A program made the translations under genes and the position numbers. Below, piece after piece: positions 1 through 8,153 of a stretch of DNA of 64,000 nt. Numbering within the stretch: position 1 is the first letter of the stretch; every line of letters begins with the position of its first letter. The stretch comes from Chloroherpetonaceae bacterium (GTDB taxonomy: Bacteria; Bacteroidota; Chlorobiia; Chlorobiales; Thermochlorobacteraceae): positions 1 to 64,000 of the forward strand of contig JANRJQ010000007.1 of the NCBI GenBank assembly GCA_033763895.1, in the 5' to 3' direction. The notes beneath the pieces are model-generated. The model did no database searches and was not told the origin of the DNA. It saw nothing but the letters and a program-made list of their open reading frames with translations.

Positions 1-196
1 TGGTCTCATAAAATCTTCTTGTGCCGACTGTTTTCAAGTAAGGTCGCTTTCTCAAGATAGACTTGTAAAACGGTTAGGGGTAATTAATTCTAATGAATTA
101 AATTCGATAAAAACTGCCTTAAAAATTGTTTTCGATTTATAGAGTAATGTCTTTTTTTTATACTCCCAATAAATATTACTTTCTTTGTAAAACGAT

Positions 197-345
197 TTCC
201 CCCAACCGTGAACGCTTTTTCTATTCTCGCGCCTTCGGCATTATAAAAATAATCGAGGAAATTTCCATTCGAAAATTGAATTCTTGTGGGCAGATTTCGC
301 CAATCGTATTGAATGCTGGTTATGCATTTTACTTTATCACTTGTT
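197..345 (-). pseudogene. RHS core remnant (scar 1)
   Basis: Read on the minus strand this stretch encodes an RHS/YD-repeat segment with the motifs YDWRNLPTRIQFSNG and DYFYNAEGARIEKAF. The same block occurs at 1909-2050 and partly at 4769-4850. Here it has no start codon, and the frame is lost after about 50 residues, with no toxin tip following. It is therefore a scar left by recombination between RHS copies. The rest of 1-434 shows no gene or structure I can support. The plus-strand reading frame over this segment is only its shadow. Confidence 0.75.
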
Positions 346-434
346 AAATTTCCGGTGAAATTTTATACACTTATTAGAAACTTGATATCTTTCAATAGGC
401 AGTAAAATTCAAATATAATAAAACAAGGATGTTT

Positions 435-794
435 TCAGCTTATTAAATTACTATTTTTCAATTCAATTATTATTTTAGCTTGCTTTGTAATTTCAATCCA
501 ATTTATATCAAATAAAATAGATTCATCTGAAATGAGCGGTTTATAATTTGAAATCATTTCATCTAATTTCTTCATTTGCAAACAGAATTCGTTTTCTTTG
601 TGATTTCTTTCGTAATAATCAATGTATTTTTTGAAATCAAAATCGTCATATAATATAGAAATAATTTCTGAAAATGAAGAAACATAATCCAAACTCTTTC
701 CAAGCCACGCTTTTCTTTGCATATCTAAATCAGATACATCTTTGATTGCATTGAATAAATTTATCTCCCAAATATTGATGTCTTCTTGTGTCAT
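435..794 (-). CDS. Probable immunity protein for the upstream RHS toxin
   Basis: A 119-residue acidic, soluble protein without signal peptide or membrane segment; I recognise no named family. Its ATG overlaps the stop of the RHS-toxin frame by one base (TAATG), so the two are translationally coupled. That position, directly behind the variable toxin tip of an RHS gene, is where cognate immunity genes lie in RHS/contact-dependent systems. A cytosolic immunity protein fits a toxin that is delivered to the cytoplasm, as the glycine/alanine-rich hydrophobic stretch ahead of the toxin suggests. The role is inferred from context, not from sequence similarity. Confidence 0.6.
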   Translation of the reverse strand: MTQEDINIWEINLFNAIKDVSDLDMQRKAWLGKSLDYVSSFSEIISILYDDFDFKKYIDYYERNHKENEFCLQMKKLDEMISNYKPLISDESILFDINWIEITKQAKIIIELKNSNLIS

Positions 795-2191
795 TATTTT
801 TTAAACTTAAATTCTTCTTTTGGAATATGCGCCTCTTTTGATTTAGGATTAACCTCTTTACCATTTACATCAACAGTTTTTCCATTTTCAGTTTGTTTTA
901 CATAAGGTTTTTGTTGTGCAGGATTTGGGCTTGCTGGATTTCCACTTTGAACCCTAACGTTATTTCCACTTGGATTTTGCGGGTCCTTAAAAACAGTACC
1001 CTGTTTGTTACTGGCAGTTTTTGATGTCCATTCTTTTGGTATCTGTTTAGTAACACTTCCACTTGCATCTCCTGATGGCCCGATTTGCTTCATTTCTTTG
1101 GCAGTTTCTTTAACACTACCGTTTAACCCACCAAGTAGTTTTCCTGCTACACCTACAGCTGCCCCAACAGTTGCATCTTGTACTACATCAGAAACAGTTG
1201 TTTCTTCACCTTGAATTCCACGGTTTAATGCACCACCCAACGCATTTGCTCCACCAGCAACACTTACAGTTACAAGCAAACTTGCACCACCAGTTAATCC
1301 AGCTGCACCTCCAGTAATTGCACCTTGTACAACGCTTCCAGTTACAGAACTCCAGTTAGAAACCTCACCATCTGTAATCAACTGTCTTGTAATTTCAATA
1401 CCCCCACCAAACAGAGCCCCAGCAACAGCACCAATTGCTCCCGTTACTAATGTTGGGCTCTTCCCACTCGGATCCTTAAACTTGTAAGGATTATTATACC
1501 CATAATGATATGGGCTAAAGGAACTTAATCCTTCGGATTCTGCGAGCGGGTCAATTTGCCAGAAAAGGGCAGAGAAATCGTCGAATTCCCTTGAGTCTAA
1601 ATGAACCGTGCCCGTTTCATCGTCATGCTCTTTATCGAGGAACTTGAAGCGGCCATCGCCGGCGGTTTGGGCGGTTTCGCGGATTGCGCCGTAGGCAAAG
1701 TAATCCGTCCGCTCCGTTACCGCACCATTTTGGTTTATTACAACCCGATTGCTTTGGAAATTATCTTTAAGCTCATAATACCGAATATTCGCAACCCTAT
1801 CTAAATACCCAAACTCGTGATAATAATACTTCGGAAGCGTTTGATTGCTATCGTAAACGGCAATGAGGTTTTTATTAATTCCATACTCATACTCCGTTCT
1901 TGTGGTATTTCCCCCAACCGTGAACGCTTTTTCTATTCTCACGCCCTCGGCATTATAAAAGTAATCAAGGGTTGTGTTATTTGAAAACTGAATTCTTATG
2001 GGGAGATTTCGCCAATCGTATTCGATGCTGGTTATGCCTTTGGCGTTATCGCGGGTGAGGTTGCCGTTACCGTCGTAAGCGTAGTTGTTGGAAAGTTGTC
2101 CGATTCGTACGCCTTCGTTGCTGTTGCTGCCTGTGGCGGCATCGGTAATGTGAGTGAGTTGGTTTCGGCCGCTCGCGTAGCAGTAAGTGAA
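794..2191 (-). CDS. Orphan RHS tip with C-terminal polymorphic toxin (5' truncated)
   Basis: The frame is open from 2191 and is preceded at once by an in-frame TAA, with no ATG near its beginning. It is thus the 3' end of an RHS gene, not a whole one. Numbering from the GTG at 1942, residues 1-160 are RHS core (YD-type motifs, NPYKFKDPSGK boundary). About 163-275 is a Gly/Ala-rich hydrophobic pre-toxin region, and about 300-382 is the toxin tip. The tip contains VRVQSGNPASPNPAQQKPYV and EAHIPKEEF; from memory this resembles tips of other polymorphic toxins (a nuclease family often called type 24), which I could not verify. Expression may need recombination into an intact RHS gene upstream, or an internal start such as the GTG. 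The immunity gene follows directly. Confidence 0.7.
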   Translation of the reverse strand, partial: FTYCYASGRNQLTHITDAATGSNSNEGVRIGQLSNNYAYDGNGNLTRDNAKGITSIEYDWRNLPIRIQFSNNTTLDYFYNAEGVRIEKAFTVGGNTTRTEYEYGINKNLIAVYDSNQTLPKYYYHEFGYLDRVANIRYYELKDNFQSNRVVINQNGAVTERTDYFAYGAIRETAQTAGDGRFKFLDKEHDDETGTVHLDSREFDDFSALFWQIDPLAESEGLSSFSPYHYGYNNPYKFKDPSGKSPTLVTGAIGAVAGALFGGGIEITRQLITDGEVSNWSSVTGSVVQGAITGGAAGLTGGASLLVTVSVAGGANALGGALNRGIQGEETTVSDVVQDATVGAAVGVAGKLLGGLNGSVKETAKEMKQIGPSGDASGSVTKQIPKEWTSKTASNKQGTVFKDPQNPSGNNVRVQSGNPASPNPAQQKPYVKQTENGKTVDVNGKEVNPKSKEAHIPKEEFKFKK

Positions 2192-2262
2192 TTATTTAAT
2201 TAAAATTATTCACAAAATTTGAGAATATTGGAAATAAATGACTCGAATTAAGTACATTAAAA

Positions 2263-2427
2263 TTAGGTATTAATTTTCTTTGGATTCAATGATTTATCCT
2301 CTTCAATTTTTTTCCGAATATATTCTTTTAACTCAATAAATGACATCGTTTCAGTTTCATATCCAATTTGATCACGTATTTTTCTCATCATTGAGACTGC
2401 ATCGAATGTTTTGTTCACTATTTCCAT
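2263..2427 (-). CDS. Small antitoxin-like protein paired with PIN toxin
   Basis: A 54-codon frame starting two bases after the stop of the PIN gene. The protein begins MEIVNKTFDAVSMMRKIRDQ and continues with an amphipathic Glu/Lys-rich helix ending KKINT. Small proteins with this KTFDAV..MRxIRDxI opening commonly sit beside PIN-domain toxins, from my recollection of similar loci. The order here is toxin first, antitoxin second, opposite to classical vapBC. It likely binds and neutralises the PIN ribonuclease. No DNA-binding fold is evident in so short a chain. Confidence 0.6.
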   Translation of the reverse strand: MEIVNKTFDAVSMMRKIRDQIGYETETMSFIELKEYIRKKIEEDKSLNPKKINT

Positions 2428-2429
2428 TT

Positions 2430-2888
2430 CTAATAATTGATTAAATCTTTTGGACTTCTAATTTCAATAAGTGAGTATCCCAATTTAAGGTTTACGGCAT
2501 TATAGCCTTTGATTCTATTAAGGTTAACGATATGCTTAAAGTTCCAACTCGCCAGAACATCGACTTTACTATAAGTTGCCAATGCAATATGTCTGCAATC
2601 CTCAATGCTCGTTTTACCCACTACCTTTTCTTCAATATACTTATCAGCTAAGTAAAATACTTCTTCATTTAGTTCAATCCTCTCAAAAAATTCTTTCGGG
2701 TATTTTGGAAGCAATTCCTTTACAAATGAAGGTGCTTGAAGCAGTTCAACTTCTAAAAGGTCAGAGATAACAAAAATGACTTCACCTGCTTCAAGTCGCT
2801 GAAATAAAAAGCGGGTATCTTCTTTAAATTCTTCATCAAAAAAGCCGCCAACAACAGAAGTATCGATGTAAATGCGTTGTTTGTGCAT
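2430..2888 (-). CDS. PIN-domain protein (VapC-like ribonuclease toxin)
   Basis: A 152-residue protein with PIN-domain hallmarks. The N-terminal strand IYIDTSVVGGFFD supplies the first acidic residue (Asp9), DLLEVELL the second, and the C-terminal IEDCRHIALA..KVDVLASWNFKH the remaining acidic residues and the helix typical of PIN nucleases. PIN toxins are Mg-dependent endoribonucleases. The gene is followed after two bases by a small antitoxin-like gene, so it is probably a type II toxin-antitoxin pair. It lies between two RHS scars, which suggests insertion into, or capture by, the RHS recombination region. Confidence 0.75.
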   Translation of the reverse strand: MHKQRIYIDTSVVGGFFDEEFKEDTRFLFQRLEAGEVIFVISDLLEVELLQAPSFVKELLPKYPKEFFERIELNEEVFYLADKYIEEKVVGKTSIEDCRHIALATYSKVDVLASWNFKHIVNLNRIKGYNAVNLKLGYSLIEIRSPKDLINY

Positions 2889-2962
2889 CGTGCACCTTAA
2901 TTTTAACGAAAGTTAATATTCAATTTCAAGTTAAAAAAAAACAGATATTATTCTTTTAGCTC

Positions 2963-3031
2963 AGATACCCAACTTCATTGTAATAAAAAGTCGCGGAAGT
3001 TGCAAGGTTTTCGTTAATGGTGATGAGATTA
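2963..3031 (-). pseudogene. RHS core remnant (scar 2)
   Basis: About 70 bases read on the minus strand as LATSATFYYNEVGYL, matching the RHS core of the neighbouring copy (4655-4735) almost base for base. Neither a start nor a toxin tip is attached. It lies upstream of the PIN gene and downstream of the lipoprotein immunity gene, so it marks another module whose RHS part has been almost wholly lost. Confidence 0.75.
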
Positions 3032-3113
3032 ACTTAAAAAAATTGGCTTATTACTTTTTTTTCATTCTAACCTAAAAACTTTTTCAAAAAATGATCTGAA
3101 TTCAATATTTTGA

Positions 3114-3683
3114 TTATTTTAAGGATTTTTTATAAACATTCCACCCAAAATCATTAATTACTTTAACTTCTCCAGTAGTTAGTAAATATACATTTACTTC
3201 TTCTATTGGATTATTTCTTTCTCTATTATTTATAATTCTTCTAACTTTTAAATTTAATGTGTCTATAGATTTATTATAACAACCTGCTACTTTATTATTT
3301 CCGTTATCAGAAAAATATTCAATCTCCCAATTTACATAATACTTTAAATCGCCTTTTTCTATTTTATAATTTAACACTAGACAATATACACCTTCAACAC
3401 TTTTAGTTTTATTTTCACTATTCTTTTCATATGTTTTGTTCTCTAAAAACGAATCATAAAATTTAATAATTACAGAATCATAAAAAATAATATTGAAATC
3501 ATTAAATTTCCTTATTAATATACCTTTACTCAAAGATTCAGTTGAGCTATTGCTTGTTGAGGCAAATGGGGTTTTTCTTATTTTCAAATCGCAAGACTCA
3601 ATACTTAGAAAAGCAAGTAAAGAAATGAAAATAAACTTTTTATTGATGATTGACACCTTAGAACATATAATGTTATTCCTCAT
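3114..3683 (-). CDS. Lipoprotein, probable periplasmic immunity protein
   Basis: 189 residues. A short charged N-terminus is followed by a hydrophobic stretch KFIFISLLAFLSIESC, a lipoprotein signal with Cys as the likely lipidated residue. The mature part is hydrophilic and of no family I recognise. Its start overlaps the end of the preceding RHS-toxin frame by 11 bases, so it is coupled to it. By position it should be the immunity protein of that toxin, and its lipid anchor puts protection in the periplasm. This agrees with a toxin tip that looks like a papain-like hydrolase of wall or lipid bonds. The function is inferred from context. Confidence 0.6.
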   Translation of the reverse strand: MRNNIICSKVSIINKKFIFISLLAFLSIESCDLKIRKTPFASTSNSSTESLSKGILIRKFNDFNIIFYDSVIIKFYDSFLENKTYEKNSENKTKSVEGVYCLVLNYKIEKGDLKYYVNWEIEYFSDNGNNKVAGCYNKSIDTLNLKVRRIINNRERNNPIEEVNVYLLTTGEVKVINDFGWNVYKKSLK

Positions 3684-4860
3684 TTTTCATCTTTTTTGAA
3701 AGATTTATTCTTTTTGGATCTACATCTAATCTTGGAATTAAATTACTTTTATAATGATCTAGCACCCTTTGTAAAAGGTCTATTTCGTTTCCATTAGAAT
3801 CTAATAATTTAGAATTTATAGATCCATTCATCAACCTTAGAAAAATCATATTTGGAGATAAGGTATTTATCATTGCTCCTATCGGACCTCCAATGAATCC
3901 TGTTAAAAAACCTGCAAGACTTTGATTACCCATATATACACCAGCATTATCCAATGCCCTTTGAACAGCGTGTGCACAATTTGCTGTCGTGGTATTATAG
4001 TTTTTTCCCGCTTCTTCCATAAAACCAGCAATTGCTTTTTCATCTTGCTCTTTAGTCATTGGAATTAATAAACCTCGTTCATATAGTGTACCTCCATTAC
4101 TGTCTTTATTAAATTCACTTGCAAAAAACTCCTCTGGACTGTTAAACGGTCCATCTCCTATATTTGGTTTTATACTATTTTCACCTGAGTATCCTAAATT
4201 ATCATTAGTCCCATTTTTTGAATAATAACGCCATTTCCCATCCTTACTTTGTATTAATATTCCAATATGGCCAAAGTTTCCTGCACCTTGAAAATCAACT
4301 AAAACGACAGAAGAATCACCTGTTTTATCAATGTACTTTAATGGATTTACCTTTCCGTAAATGTAGGGGCTTAAATTAGGGTACTTACTTTCAAATCTAT
4401 CCGGCCGATTAAACACGCCTTCAAAATTGAATAACTCTCTTGCGTTGGTATGGGTTGAGCCGGTTTCATTATCCAATTCTAATCCTAAAAACTTCCACCG
4501 ACCATCGCCGCTTTTAATCCAGCTTTGCCGCGGGGCGCCGTAGGCGAAGTAGTCATTGATTTCGGCAAAGGTTATGCCGGCGGAGTCGGAAAAGGTCGCG
4601 CGGTTGTTGCCCAATTGGTCTTTCAAGTAATAGAACCGAACACTATCCGCTCTTCTCAAATACCCAACTTCATTGTAATAAAAAGTCGGGGAAGTTGCAA
4701 GGTTTTCGTAAACAGCAATGAGATTTCCGCCCGCGCCATACTCATACTCCGTCCGTGTTGTATTTCCTCCAACCGTGAACGCTTTTTCTATTCTCGCGCC
4801 TTCGGCGTTATAAAAATAATCAAGAAGATTTCCATCAGACGGTTTAAAAGCTTTTGGCAT
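3673..4860 (-). CDS. Orphan RHS tip with papain-like (permuted NlpC/P60 or LRAT-like) toxin domain
   Basis: 395 residues from the ATG at 4860, but RHS homology (DYFYNAEGARIEKAF) begins within 15 codons, so only the 3' part of an RHS gene is present. Residues about 15-180 are RHS core ending NPLKYIDKTGDSS. The variable tip then carries GAGNFGHIGILI, RYYSKNGTN and NCAHAVQRALDNAG. A His in a strand followed much later by a Cys at a helix start is the arrangement of permuted NlpC/P60 and LRAT-like thiol hydrolases. There is no long hydrophobic pre-toxin segment like that of the other module. A lipoprotein immunity gene follows with an 11-base overlap. The start region abuts the nuo terminator, so no promoter of its own is apparent. 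Confidence 0.65.
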   Translation of the reverse strand: MPKAFKPSDGNLLDYFYNAEGARIEKAFTVGGNTTRTEYEYGAGGNLIAVYENLATSPTFYYNEVGYLRRADSVRFYYLKDQLGNNRATFSDSAGITFAEINDYFAYGAPRQSWIKSGDGRWKFLGLELDNETGSTHTNARELFNFEGVFNRPDRFESKYPNLSPYIYGKVNPLKYIDKTGDSSVVLVDFQGAGNFGHIGILIQSKDGKWRYYSKNGTNDNLGYSGENSIKPNIGDGPFNSPEEFFASEFNKDSNGGTLYERGLLIPMTKEQDEKAIAGFMEEAGKNYNTTTANCAHAVQRALDNAGVYMGNQSLAGFLTGFIGGPIGAMINTLSPNMIFLRLMNGSINSKLLDSNGNEIDLLQRVLDHYKSNLIPRLDVDPKRINLSKKMKNEE

Positions 4861-4885
4861 AAAAAAAAGGCACCCGAAAGTGCCT
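4861..4885 (-). terminator. Rho-independent terminator of the nuo operon
   Basis: On the minus strand a 6-bp stem AGGCAC/GTGCCT with loop TTTCGG is followed by a run of eight T. It lies 29 bases after the nuoN stop and immediately before the RHS fragment. Confidence 0.85.
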
Positions 4886-4913
4886 GTAATGTCCGTCGCA
4901 AAAACAAGATTGC

Positions 4914-6449
4914 TTAATTCAACAGCCCTAAAATAGATACCGAGTATTTCGCTAAATTTGATAATGGGGCAAAGTAAACTCCCATAACAAAAATCATAAT
5001 CATCAAAAATGAAACCAATGCATTTTGCAGTATTCCAAATTCAATTGGCGATTGATTTCCACTCTCCGATTCTTTGAGATACATATTCAGCGGAATCTTG
5101 AAGTAATAATAAAGAGAAACCACACTCGTTAAAATCCCCGCGGTTGCAAGCAACACAAAAGTTGACCCTTTGGAAAGCAAAGCCGAGAAAATCATATATT
5201 TTCCAATAAACCCTACGGTTGGTGGTAAACCTGTAAGAGATATTAAAAACACGGTTAATGCCGCTGCAAGTATCGGCATGCGCTTTCCAAGCCCTTTATA
5301 ATCGTTAATATCGTCACTACCAATTTTATTTGAGATAAGAATAATCACAAAAAATGCCCCGATATTCATCACAGTATATGCCGTGAGGTAAAATAGAACA
5401 GCTTGTGTGCCTAAATCATCCGCGACCAAAACACCAAGTAAAATATATCCTGCATGCGCAATTGAAGAATACGCAAGAATACGCTTGACATTTGTTTGCC
5501 AAACCGCCACAAAATTACCAAGGATCATAGAAGTCAGTGCTAAAAGCGAAAGCAAGCCAACCCAATCAAGACCAATTTCATTTGCACCGGAAGGGAACGA
5601 AACCCTGAGAAACCGAATCAACATCGCGAAACCTGCCGCTTTTGAGCCAACGGAAAGAAACGCAGTAACCGGAGTCGGTGCACCTTCATAAACATCCGGT
5701 GACCAAAAATGAAACGGTACTGCGCCGATCTTGTATCCAAATCCACCCATAATCAATAAGAGCGAAAGCAGCAACGCAACCGAATCCACATCATGAATTC
5801 TTAGAAAATCAGAAATCGCATAGATGTTGGTTACGCCAGTTAGTCCGTAAAGAATTGAAATCCCATAAATCATCAGCCCCGAGGATACAGACCCATAAAT
5901 GATATATTTCAGCGAGGCTTCCGACGAACGAATATTGCCTTTCAAATAGCCCGTAAGCACATACGACGAAAGGCTTACAAGTTCAAGCGAGAGATACATC
6001 ATAAGCATATCTGAAGCCGAAGCCATTAAAAACATCCCCAAAACCATTGCAACCACAATCGCATAATATTCCCCTAAACTGCGTGTTGCAGATTTGGTTA
6101 ATTCCTCGGATGAAAGTGAGATTAAAATGGCTAAAATGCCCGAAAAGAGAAAAAGATATTTGAAGAAAAGTGCAAAAGGATCAACAGCATGCATTCCTAA
6201 AAAATAATTCCCAAATTCAAGAGAATGTTGCTGAAAAACGAAATAGCCCGTCACAAAAAAACCAACAATTGCAACCGCGGGAATCACCTTTCTTCGGCCG
6301 CTTTTCAAAACCAAATCCAACAATACGATGATTAAAAAAAGTCCTGAAAGGCAGAGTTCCGGCGAAAAAGCAGAAACACTGAGCTTAAGTGCCTCAACCG
6401 TTTGCGGAATATCCACAGGAGCAGTCGCTAAAAAAAGTCCGTTTTTCAT
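4914..6449 (-). CDS. nuoN: NADH-quinone oxidoreductase (complex I) subunit N
   Basis: 511 residues, the usual size for NuoN, an antiporter-like proton-pumping subunit of the complex I membrane arm with about 14 membrane helices. The conserved segment KIGAVPFHFWSPDVYEGAPT carries the central pumping lysine, and YLSLELVSLSSYVLTGY holds the conserved glutamate of the fifth helix. It is the last gene of the eleven-gene nuo operon, 38 bases after nuoM, and is followed by a strong terminator. Confidence 0.95.
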   Translation of the reverse strand: MKNGLFLATAPVDIPQTVEALKLSVSAFSPELCLSGLFLIIVLLDLVLKSGRRKVIPAVAIVGFFVTGYFVFQQHSLEFGNYFLGMHAVDPFALFFKYLFLFSGILAILISLSSEELTKSATRSLGEYYAIVVAMVLGMFLMASASDMLMMYLSLELVSLSSYVLTGYLKGNIRSSEASLKYIIYGSVSSGLMIYGISILYGLTGVTNIYAISDFLRIHDVDSVALLLSLLLIMGGFGYKIGAVPFHFWSPDVYEGAPTPVTAFLSVGSKAAGFAMLIRFLRVSFPSGANEIGLDWVGLLSLLALTSMILGNFVAVWQTNVKRILAYSSIAHAGYILLGVLVADDLGTQAVLFYLTAYTVMNIGAFFVIILISNKIGSDDINDYKGLGKRMPILAAALTVFLISLTGLPPTVGFIGKYMIFSALLSKGSTFVLLATAGILTSVVSLYYYFKIPLNMYLKESESGNQSPIEFGILQNALVSFLMIMIFVMGVYFAPLSNLAKYSVSILGLLN

Positions 6450-6487
6450 TGAATCAGAATCTATTTAATGTGTTCAAAACTGAAAAT

Positions 6488-8104
6488 TTAGAAACCGGCA
6501 ACTGATTGGGTAACTGATAAAACCTGAACCAATTGATTAAGACCCGGCATCATTAAGTCAAGAATTAAGGAAGGATAAACCCCCAAGAGAATCACAAAAA
6601 GGCAAAGCGGGGCAAGCATGACGAGTTCACGGGTATCCAAATCAATCGGCCCTTTCCAATCATGAAAATGCGCGTGACCGTGACCGTGCCCGTCGTCAGT
6701 AACATCATAAGCCGCACCTTCTTTTCGTGTTCCAAAAAAGATGCGTTTCATTGCCCAAAGCAAATAAGCCGCACTGAGAAGAATTCCAAGCGTTGAAATC
6801 GTGGCTAAAAGTCGGGTATTTTCTGCAGAAAAACTTCCCAAGAAAACAAACGCTTCAGCTACGAATCCGGAAAGACCGGGTAACCCAAGCGACGCAAAAA
6901 AGGCAATCATCACAAAACCTGTATATTTCGGCATGTAAGATGCAAGTCCGCCAAACTTCTCGATTTCTCTGGTATGGGCACGGTCGTAAATAACCCCAAC
7001 AAGCAAAAAGAGCATTGAAGTGATTATCCCGTGCGAAAACATTTGCATTACCGCGCCCGACATTCCCTCCGCATTTACTGCTGCAATTCCCAAAAGCACA
7101 TAACCCATATGAGAGACCGAAGAATACGCGATCATTTTCTTCAAATCTTTCTGAGCGATTGCACAAAACGCGCCGTAAACGATGTTAATTGCACCAAAAG
7201 CAGCAATCCACCAAGTCCAATTTTGAAAAATATCTGGGAAAATTGGAAAATTCACCCTTAAAAGTCCATATCCACCTAATTTTAATAGAACACCGGCAAG
7301 AATAACTGAAATCGGCGTAGGCGCTTCAACGTGGGCATCAGGAAGCCAAGTATGAAATGGAAACATTGGGATTTTAATTGCAAATCCAATAAAAAGCGCA
7401 AAGAAACCAATCAATCGCCAAGTGGTATTGACACCAGCAAAAATTGAATCAGGAAGGAAATTGGCCGGATTGGTCATCACAACCATATTAAAAGTATTTT
7501 TTCCGGTTTCGGGGTCAATGACACTCATGTATAAACCAATTCCGGCAAGAAGCATAAATACTGAGCCAAAAAAAGTGTAAATAAAGAATTTAATCGAAGC
7601 ATATTCGCGATTTACGCCCCCCCAAATTCCAATTAAGAAATACATTGGCACCAGCATCAACTCCCAAAACACATAAAAAAGGAAGAAATCAAGCGCAACA
7701 AAACTGCCCATCATCGCGGTATTCAGAACATTGAATAGGATAAAATACCCTTTCACTGATTTTTCAATCGTCCAACTTGAAATCACCGCAATAAACGAAA
7801 CAACGGCGGAAAGTATCACCATCGTAACCGAAAGTCCGTCAACACCTAAGAAATAATCCGCATAAAATCCGTAATTTCCGAATTCCAAGGAAATCCAATG
7901 CCACTTTTCAACCAATTGAAATTTCGTAGCATCATTAATACCGGTTAATGAGGGATCAAACATTTTCCAAATAATAACAGCCAAAACAATCTGAATTCCA
8001 GAGGCAATTAAGGATAGAATTCGTATAAATTCTTTTTGTTTCGATGGAATTAAAAGAATAATTGCCGCGGCAATCAACGGTACAAATGTAATGAGACTAA
8101 GCAT
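6488..8104 (-). CDS. nuoM: NADH-quinone oxidoreductase subunit M
   Basis: 538 residues; antiporter-like proton-translocating subunit of complex I. Key residues are visible: Glu148 in FWELMLVPMY and Lys244 in FAIKIPMFPFHTWLPDAHVE, followed by APTPISVILAG and LKKMIAYSSVSHMGY. A histidine-rich loop (DDGHGHGHAHFHDW, about 470-482) lies between late helices; NuoL has a similar loop. It sits 38 bases before nuoN and 49 after nuoL. Confidence 0.96.
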   Translation of the reverse strand: MLSLITFVPLIAAAIILLIPSKQKEFIRILSLIASGIQIVLAVIIWKMFDPSLTGINDATKFQLVEKWHWISLEFGNYGFYADYFLGVDGLSVTMVILSAVVSFIAVISSWTIEKSVKGYFILFNVLNTAMMGSFVALDFFLFYVFWELMLVPMYFLIGIWGGVNREYASIKFFIYTFFGSVFMLLAGIGLYMSVIDPETGKNTFNMVVMTNPANFLPDSIFAGVNTTWRLIGFFALFIGFAIKIPMFPFHTWLPDAHVEAPTPISVILAGVLLKLGGYGLLRVNFPIFPDIFQNWTWWIAAFGAINIVYGAFCAIAQKDLKKMIAYSSVSHMGYVLLGIAAVNAEGMSGAVMQMFSHGIITSMLFLLVGVIYDRAHTREIEKFGGLASYMPKYTGFVMIAFFASLGLPGLSGFVAEAFVFLGSFSAENTRLLATISTLGILLSAAYLLWAMKRIFFGTRKEGAAYDVTDDGHGHGHAHFHDWKGPIDLDTRELVMLAPLCLFVILLGVYPSLILDLMMPGLNQLVQVLSVTQSVAGF

Positions 8105-8153
8105 ACTTGATTTATTTTCTATCTGATTTCAATTTTGAAGCAAATCGCTCCGA

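Noticed and set aside
126-347. 73-codon plus-strand frame
   Set aside because: It is the antisense shadow of the RHS scar read on the minus strand; similar shadows occur at 1601-1804 and 4525-4917.
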